Assembly: GCA_012295275.1 (NCBI GenBank)
Contig: CM022665.1
Span: 32,623,522-32,687,521, forward strand
Length of the DNA stretch: 64,000 nt
Direction of reading: 5' to 3'
Origin: Chrysomallon squamiferum
Taxonomy: Eukaryota > Mollusca > Gastropoda > Neomphalida > Peltospiridae
Position numbers and translations under genes: made by a program. This document shows positions 61,701 to 64,000 of this stretch, piece by piece. Under the pieces are notes generated by a model. It was not told where the DNA came from. It was given only the letters and a program-made list of their open reading frames with translations, and searched no databases. Each line of letters begins with the position of its first letter. Positions within the stretch are counted from its first letter, which is position 1.

Positions 61701-63830
61701 TTACCTCCTCATAATCTGTTCTCTGATTTTCAGGAAGCTTTAAATGGAAGATTATTTAGGTCAAGGTCAGACGAGACACTTTCGCAGTCAGATTACAGTG
61801 GTAAATTCAGGAAAAAAGACTTCTATGAGTCAAGACAGGCAGCAATGCAACAGATCCGTGGTTGGCAGATACCTGCTTCTAAAGTTGGTGCTCATCGCAG
61901 GGAAAGAGGGAATACAACTGTGACAAAAGCTGAAGTTCATGTTAGAGAATCTGAAAGACAGGCTGATGGAGCTTCTCCAGAACAGCTTGTGCAGAGTCCT
62001 TCTAGCATGAACAGGCCACCAGGAACAGTTCCTATAGACATTCGTAACATTAAGAGAGAACAAGGAGCTATTCCAAAGCGATTGCCAACTTCTCAGTCAT
62101 GGCAGTCCTCCCCAACTCAAAAACTTATGCATTCCCCACAGTCTGGAGACAGTAAGTCACAGAGTAGAGAAAGCCAGTCAAGAGAGGACAGCCCATACAG
62201 TTCCTGGACACAATCAAAAATGGTTAGAAGTCAGACAGATTCTGATGATCTTAGAAATTGTGCATCAAGTCTAAAGCCAAATTTACCAGAAAGGGGACCC
62301 CAGAATCTAAATAAACAGTCCAGTGCTTGGGAGTCCCCATACAGAAATTACTATGCAAGTGCTGGACAGCCAAACAAAGCCAGGACACTGATGGCATATT
62401 CAGCAGAAAATATGAATCTGCAGTCTCCAGATGTATCAGGCCATAGATCGCGATCTGATCTAAGTGAGTATGGAAGGATGCTGTCTGAGAAATATCGCAC
62501 AAGGACATTGTCTTCAGATGCCTTGTTGGAGACAGATATTTTGTATTCACCAAACCTAAATCGGAGCAAAAGCATAGAAAGAACACTAGAAGAAGTGAAC
62601 TGCAGATCCATCCAAAGTACTAATGCATCTCCGCAACATGGAATCTCATACAGAATTCCAAGTTCTTCAGATTCTCCTGTTTCTGGTACCAACAGGAATG
62701 GGTACAAATACTCTGTTAAGAATGGGAATGAAAAACAGTGTAGTCAAAATGTGTATAGCAATCTTAGAGAAAGTCGAAACAGTGTGAATCTTTCTCCAGT
62801 TAATAGGTATCAATACAAGAATGGCTGGAATATTTCTGAGGATTCTGAGGAAAGGAATTATGCTTCCATTTCTCAGCTGGCAAAAGAGAAACACCGAAGT
62901 ATGCATGGACTAAATAGTGAAAATGGCAGCAGAAGGCATGTTGAAAATGTGGTTGGCCAACAGTTACACAGCAAATCAGAAAACAATCTTTTAGATGATG
63001 GATTAGATCATTCCAGTCGAAGTTCCCCATGTCCCTCTCACTTACCTTCTTATCCTCATCCAAGCAACAAGTCTAATTATAACAGGTCTTTGACCATAAC
63101 AGGCATTTTTACCAACAATACATCTCCAGCTAAAGGATACAGCAGTCCCAGTGCAACATCAGTGCACAATTCTGGAGAGCTTAGAACTAATGATCAGAAA
63201 TCTTTAAATCATCCTGACACTTCAGGTAACTATAGCAGTATTTCAGGTTGCTATGTCAACACTTCAGGCACTTATGCTAACACGTCAGGCACCTATGCTA
63301 ACAGTTTCAGCAGTGTGAAAAACAGTGGTGGCTACAGAAATGATGTTTTAAATACTTCCAGTAATTGCTTACATCATGAGAGTTCATTTAGCTGCTCAAC
63401 TGTTTACAATCCTGGATACACCAACACAAGTAAAGAAAACTCAACATGCAGTAGCAATCAGGATTCTGGTTACAGCAGCAAAGCAAAGCTGCCACATGCT
63501 GAAAATAATCAAAATGGGTTACCTAGTAACAGCGACACACCTTCGTCTTCATTTAGCATAGACCGAAGCCTCACTGATCATAACTTGTCTGTTAGTTCTC
63601 CCAGTACAAGTCACACAAACTCTCCATTTTCTCCAAATAAACAAATAGATTTTGAACAGGCCCGGCCAAGACAACAGCAGAGCACCATATTGTCACACAT
63701 AAACAGCTGGTATCAGCGCAAACTGCTGGAAGCTGCAGAGAAACTGCGGAATAGTGATCAGTACAAAACAAATTCTAATTACTTGACGAATGTTGTTCAT
63801 TATGACCCAGTTCATGGCAGTGATGTGTAA
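39536..63830 (+). CDS. ANKRD6: ANKRD6 / diversin / Diego orthologue, 11 coding exons (whole model)
   Basis: Joined coding segments are 39536-39679, 47752-47850, 55552-55650, 56635-56733, 57591-57689, 59157-59255, 59774-59872, 60188-60265, 60565-60756, 60889-61056 and 61335-63830, giving 1223 residues. Every intron is GT-AG and phase 0. Residues 1-272 form eight ankyrin-type repeats that run co-linearly with human ANKRD6, for example G-N-T-A-V-H-E-A-A-W and G-D-T-A-L-H-I-A-A-A. Residues about 370-490 carry the family signature: a Y-rich stretch, C-Q-C-G-P, then a coiled coil with K-L-E-N-K and A-I-D-K-L-T-K-E-R-L. The C-terminal block S-W-Y-Q-R-K-L matches the vertebrate W-Y-E-R-K. Known family role: cytoplasmic/cortical scaffold in Wnt and planar cell polarity signalling, recruiting CK1 to Axin and binding Dishevelled, Vang and Prickle. 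The upstream exon and the exact 3' end are unproven. Confidence 0.93.
40771..40885. repeat. Short imperfect direct repeat
   Basis: GGCAGTCCTC followed by GCAGAATCAAATA occurs at 40773-40811 and again at 40856-40885 with different spacing. Confidence 0.55.
41905..41970 (-). mobile_element. tRNA-like SINE head, minus strand
   Basis: On the minus strand TAGTGTAACAG (complement of 41956-41966) fits the A box perfectly, and GGTTCAAATCT (complement of 41911-41921) fits the B box. Spacing of 34 bases is tRNA-like. The body is not recognisable. Confidence 0.5.
42550..42611 (-). mobile_element. Possible hAT-type transposon terminus
   Basis: Read from 42611 leftward, the sequence is CAGGGGTCAGCAAAC, a typical hAT/Charlie-like end. 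No partner end or 8-bp duplication was found, so it may be a truncated piece or coincidence. Confidence 0.3.
44893..44919. repeat. (CA)n microsatellite
   Basis: Thirteen CA units followed by TATATA. Confidence 0.95.
44975..45010 (-). repeat. SINE tail copy (inverted)
   Basis: CAGTGGTTGGAATGGGAAAA is the complement of the tail seen at 13225-13365. Confidence 0.5.
46808..47015. repeat. Degenerate repeat built on AAAGCCTAACTCTGGTACACC
   Basis: Four to five diverged copies of A-A-G-G/C-C-T-A-A-C...G-G-T-A-C-A-C-C at about 46808, 46834, 46889, 46924 and 46996, with irregular spacing. Confidence 0.55.
47752..47850 (+). CDS. ANKRD6: ANKRD6 coding exon 2: ankyrin repeat 2
   Basis: Acceptor TTTTACAG ends at 47751, and the donor GTGAGT starts at 47851. 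Exactly 33 codons encode residues 49-81. The repeat opens D-G-R-T-C-M-H-Y-A-A-Q-N-G and closes with L-D-V-Q-D, which aligns with the G-R-T-P-L-H-L-A-A and L-D-V-Q-D of human repeat 2. The last eight exon bases and the donor are repeated downstream as a minisatellite, which is described separately. Confidence 0.93.
47843..48020 (+). repeat. 38-bp minisatellite that includes the exon-2 3' end and donor
   Basis: The unit AAGATGCAGTGAGTTATTCA... plus 18 more bases starts with the last eight bases of coding exon 2 and its GTGAGT donor. GTGAGT recurs at 47851, 47889, 47927 and 47963 (unit lengths 38, 38 and 36), followed by a truncated fifth copy. Only the first donor keeps the reading frame into exon 3. 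Confidence 0.95.
49119..49193 (+). CDS. Candidate alternative terminal exon of ANKRD6
   Basis: A strong acceptor (TCTTTCTCTCTTGTACAG, ending 49118) precedes 24 in-frame codons and TAG when joined in phase 0 to coding exon 2. The peptide starts C-G-L-R-P-V-T-A-V-L, reminiscent of the G-x-T-P-L-H-x-A start of an ankyrin repeat, and ends V-L-K-K-S. Used as a last exon it would give a protein of about 105 residues with two full repeats. The orthologue in vertebrates has no extra repeat here, so this is either a novel truncated isoform or chance. Confidence 0.25.
   Translation, partial: CGLRPVTAVLSKQITETVLVLKKS
54304..54383. repeat. (ATT)n grading into poly-T
   Basis: Eight or more ATT units followed by about 55 almost uninterrupted T. 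Confidence 0.93.
54600..54840. repeat. CT-rich (TCTC/TCTG/TTTC) low-complexity tract
   Basis: Plus strand is almost free of purines over long stretches, with CTGTCTAT and TCTCTCTGTCT units, running into CACACACA. The overlapping open frames are compositional artefacts. Confidence 0.85.
55324..55350. repeat. (GT)n microsatellite
   Basis: Thirteen GT units. Confidence 0.95.
55552..55650 (+). CDS. ANKRD6: ANKRD6 coding exon 3: ankyrin repeat 3
   Basis: Acceptor CTTTCAG ends at 55551; donor GTATAA starts at 55651. The 33 codons give residues 82-114. G-F-T-P-L-H-R-A-A-A-Q-G-H-A-D-V-I is a near-consensus ankyrin repeat, and the following N-I-Q-D-Q is the loop into the next unit. Phase 0 on both sides, so skipping the exon would remove one repeat without a frameshift. 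Confidence 0.94.
55651..56634 (+). other. ANKRD6 intron between coding exons 3 and 4
   Basis: 984 bp, GT-AG, with a poly-T run at 55728-55755 and a SINE-like segment at 56221-56360. Confidence 0.8.
56221..56362 (+). mobile_element. SINE-like element
   Basis: Contains an A-box-like TAGAGTAAAGA (two mismatches), a B-box-like GGATCAGTTCT (56255-56265) resembling the GGATCAGTTTTC at 13300, a body that is more GC-rich than its surroundings, and an AATAAAAA tail. Confidence 0.4.
56635..56733 (+). CDS. ANKRD6: ANKRD6 coding exon 4: ankyrin repeat 4
   Basis: Acceptor ATTACAG ends at 56634; donor GTAACA starts at 56734. Residues 115-147 read Y-G-N-T-A-V-H-E-A-A-W-N-G-Y-S-R-S, strikingly close to human G-N-T-A-L-H-E-A-S-W-H-G-F-S-Q-S. 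This repeat is one of the strongest orthology markers because the E-A-x-W and the S-x-S are not ankyrin consensus. Confidence 0.95.
56734..57590 (+). other. ANKRD6 intron between coding exons 4 and 5
   Basis: 857 bp, GT-AG. Carries a short echo of exon 4 at 56809-56827 and a (TTR)n tract directly before the acceptor. Confidence 0.8.
57423..57582. repeat. (TTG/TTA)n trinucleotide tract at the exon-5 acceptor
   Basis: About 160 bases made of TTG, TTA, CTG and CTT triplets, ending eight bases before exon 5. It produces leucine- or valine-rich open frames that are not protein evidence. It takes the place of a usual polypyrimidine tract. Confidence 0.9.
57591..57689 (+). CDS. ANKRD6: ANKRD6 coding exon 5: ankyrin repeat 5
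   Basis: Acceptor TGTTACAG ends at 57590, directly after a long TTG/TTA repeat; donor GTAAGT starts at 57690. Residues 148-180 read T-G-F-T-A-L-H-L-A-S-Q-N-G-H-N-E-S-L-R-V-L-L, ending D-I-K-N-N. Human repeat 5 has A-L-H-L-A-C-Q-N-S-H and D-L-K-N-N at the same places. Length is 99 bp, phase 0. Confidence 0.95.
57690..59156 (+). other. ANKRD6 intron between coding exons 5 and 6
   Basis: 1467 bp, GT-AG, AT-rich with a (GT)n tract near 58658-58676; nothing else recognised. Confidence 0.8.
59157..59255 (+). CDS. ANKRD6: ANKRD6 coding exon 6: ankyrin repeat 6
   Basis: Acceptor TTTACAG ends at 59156; donor GTGAAA starts at 59256. Residues 181-213 begin Y-G-D-T-A-V-H-T-A-A-R-Y-G-H-A-G-V-T-R-I-L-L. 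The A-A-R-Y-x-H and R-x-L-L positions match human repeat 6. Length is 99 bp, phase 0. Confidence 0.95.
59256..59773 (+). other. ANKRD6 intron between coding exons 6 and 7
   Basis: 518 bp, GT-AG, no features beyond (TTA)-rich sequence near 59635-59715. Confidence 0.8.
59774..59872 (+). CDS. ANKRD6: ANKRD6 coding exon 7: ankyrin repeat 7
   Basis: Acceptor TTTTCAG ends at 59773; donor GTGAAA starts at 59873. Residues 214-246 read N-G-D-T-A-L-H-I-A-A-A-L-K-R-R-K-I-A-K-L-L-V-E, closely matching human [22 protein letters not shown]. Length is 99 bp, phase 0. Confidence 0.95.
59873..60187 (+). other. ANKRD6 intron between coding exons 7 and 8
   Basis: 315 bp; donor GTGAAA and acceptor TTTTTTTAAG. 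Nothing else seen. Confidence 0.8.
60188..60265 (+). CDS. ANKRD6: ANKRD6 coding exon 8: capping ankyrin repeat 8
   Basis: The exon begins after an AAG acceptor (60185-60187), less common than CAG, behind a T-rich tract; the donor is GTAAGT at 60266. Its 26 codons (residues 247-272) read Q-N-E-S-A-I-D-V-A-R-R-K-E-H-P-E-I. This is the degenerate C-capping repeat and matches human G-Q-T-P-L-E-T-A-R-x(4)-P-E-V. The L-H motif of ordinary repeats is absent, as in the vertebrate protein. Confidence 0.92.
60565..60756 (+). CDS. ANKRD6: ANKRD6 coding exon 9: basic linker
   Basis: Acceptor TTTTACAG ends at 60564; donor GTATGT starts at 60757. The 64 codons (residues 273-336) encode a charged linker: an arginine-rich start (R-R-E-R-A-H-H-K), an acidic/proline middle, and F-F-F-F-K-K-K-K-K at the end (residues 328-336). 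The lysine run could be a nuclear localisation or membrane-lipid contact patch; that is inference. The linker has little sequence similarity to vertebrate ANKRD6 but occupies the same place. Confidence 0.9.
60889..61056 (+). CDS. ANKRD6: ANKRD6 coding exon 10: linker to conserved central block
   Basis: Acceptor GCTTTTAG ends at 60888; donor GTACAC starts at 61057. The 56 codons (residues 337-392) start with E-K-D-K-G-R, continuing the basic patch, then run through Q-G-F-F-S-Q-Y-V-P-K-S-G-V-Q-Y-Y. The V-Q-Y-Y-R-D-L-A-G-N segment aligns with the Y-x-L-Y-x-L-Y-R-G-K-D-G segment just before the coiled coil in vertebrate diversin. Confidence 0.92.
61335..63830 (+). CDS. ANKRD6: ANKRD6 coding exon 11: coiled coil, long disordered region, C-terminal block, stop
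   Basis: The acceptor CCAATAG ends at 61334, and the reading frame stays open to TAA at 63828-63830 (831 codons, residues 393-1223). Residues 393-407 include C-Q-C-G-P, equivalent to human C-R-C-E-P. Residues about 405-490 form a coiled coil ending in S-W-L-E-N-K-L. Residues about 500-1170 are Ser/Asn/Tyr-rich and predicted disordered. They contain RSRSD at 534 and 763, RSQTD at 690, RSKSI at 802, a fourfold 7-residue T-S-G-x-Y repeat at 1021-1048, and DSGYSS at 1102-1107. Residues 1180-1197 carry H-I-N-S-W-Y-Q-R-K-L-L-E-A, the conserved C-terminal block. The last residues are G-S-D-V. The stop overlaps a GTAAGT donor, so a further exon beyond the window cannot be excluded. Confidence 0.9.
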   Translation, partial: GPVGYAPLCQCGPALTKLENKIEENNEKVYDYIDASHQVLKGRIDHLDRQTTQQVYAIDKLTKERLENEHQACHDRITQRLHSEHRDAKSLMTQYNEQIQSWLENKLSSYGHCLDHHHDDSALPPHNLFSDFQEALNGRLFRSRSDETLSQSDYSGKFRKKDFYESRQAAMQQIRGWQIPASKVGAHRRERGNTTVTKAEVHVRESERQADGASPEQLVQSPSSMNRPPGTVPIDIRNIKREQGAIPKRLPTSQSWQSSPTQKLMHSPQSGDSKSQSRESQSREDSPYSSWTQSKMVRSQTDSDDLRNCASSLKPNLPERGPQNLNKQSSAWESPYRNYYASAGQPNKARTLMAYSAENMNLQSPDVSGHRSRSDLSEYGRMLSEKYRTRTLSSDALLETDILYSPNLNRSKSIERTLEEVNCRSIQSTNASPQHGISYRIPSSSDSPVSGTNRNGYKYSVKNGNEKQCSQNVYSNLRESRNSVNLSPVNRYQYKNGWNISEDSEERNYASISQLAKEKHRSMHGLNSENGSRRHVENVVGQQLHSKSENNLLDDGLDHSSRSSPCPSHLPSYPHPSNKSNYNRSLTITGIFTNNTSPAKGYSSPSATSVHNSGELRTNDQKSLNHPDTSGNYSSISGCYVNTSGTYANTSGTYANSFSSVKNSGGYRNDVLNTSSNCLHHESSFSCSTVYNPGYTNTSKENSTCSSNQDSGYSSKAKLPHAENNQNGLPSNSDTPSSSFSIDRSLTDHNLSVSSPSTSHTNSPFSPNKQIDFEQARPRQQQSTILSHINSWYQRKLLEAAEKLRNSDQYKTNSNYLTNVVHYDPVHGSDV
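63219..63302 (+). repeat. Coding 21-bp tandem repeat, four units
   Basis: Units ACTTCAGGNNNCTATNNNAAC encode T-S-G-N-Y-S-S, I-S-G-C-Y-V-N, T-S-G-T-Y-A-N and T-S-G-T-Y-A-N (residues 1021-1048). The last two are identical in protein and differ at two synonymous sites. Confidence 0.9.
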
Positions 63831-64000
63831 GTTGTTTTGAACAATCATTCATGTGAGCCATTTTAATAAACATTCAGGTTTTTCATCAAACTGTGCTTTT
63901 CAGTGAATGGAAAATTATGTATAAATTTTCCTTTGTTGTTCATGTAACATCTATGAGTGCTGTTTTTCTAACAGTCAAATATTAGTAACTGTTTATTTTA
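63831..64000 (+). other. 3' flank of ANKRD6
   Basis: Presumed 3' UTR or intron. Two acceptor-like sites (TGCTTTTCAG ending 63903 and TTTTTCTAACAG ending 63974) would keep a reading frame open if the donor at 63827 were used. Confidence 0.5.
63865..63870 (+). terminator. Polyadenylation signal AATAAA
   Basis: Canonical hexamer 35 bases after the TAA, with T/G-rich sequence downstream. If used, the 3' UTR is very short. Other signals may lie beyond the window. Confidence 0.45.

Noticed and set aside
62251-63063. Minus-strand open frames opposite ANKRD6 exon 11
   Set aside because: Shadows of a long plus-strand coding exon with conserved protein motifs; no matching splice sites or homology.

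Overview
This window is AT-rich, intron-dominated animal DNA. It is CpG-poor over long stretches and full of homopolymers, microsatellites and (TAAA)/(TAA) simple repeats. One gene dominates: a plus-strand orthologue of ANKRD6 (diversin; Drosophila diego). Its compact ankyrin exons are separated by introns of 0.13 to 8 kb, and there is probably a further intron of about 38 kb. The protein, the transposon remnants and the tRNA-derived repeats fit a lophotrochozoan invertebrate, most likely a cephalopod mollusc. The phylum is an inference; no species marker was seen.

Layout. Bases 1-1457 hold a relatively CpG-rich block ending in a perfect splice donor (exon end 1457), the best candidate for the gene's first exon and promoter. 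Bases 1458-39533 would then be intron 1. It contains no convincing exons but several mobile elements: a 3.2-kb inverted-repeat DNA transposon (4495-7669) with a broken minus-strand gene that combines a PIN/FEN1-like nuclease core and a tesmin-type CXC cysteine motif; a TA-flanked mariner-type MITE (25538-26118); a dead Tigger/pogo element (28121-28884); and tRNA-derived SINE pieces. Eleven coding exons follow from 39536 to 63830, all joined by phase-0 introns. Exons 2 to 7 are each exactly 99 bp and each carry one ankyrin repeat. The final exon (61335-63830) is a 2.5-kb block encoding the conserved coiled coil, a long serine-rich disordered region and a conserved C-terminal block. The model gives 1223 residues, well over the roughly 730 of the vertebrate protein as I recall it; the extra length is almost all in the last exon.

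Function. In other animals diversin/Diego acts in Wnt signalling and planar cell polarity, linking casein kinase 1 to the Axin complex and interacting with Dishevelled, Prickle and Vang. Points of interest here are a minisatellite that copies the exon-2 splice donor, a possible alternative terminal exon at 49119, a stop codon that overlaps a perfect splice donor, a C-terminal S-D-V that resembles a PDZ ligand, and a DSGYSS phosphodegron-like motif. No second cellular gene, RNA gene or CRISPR array was found.
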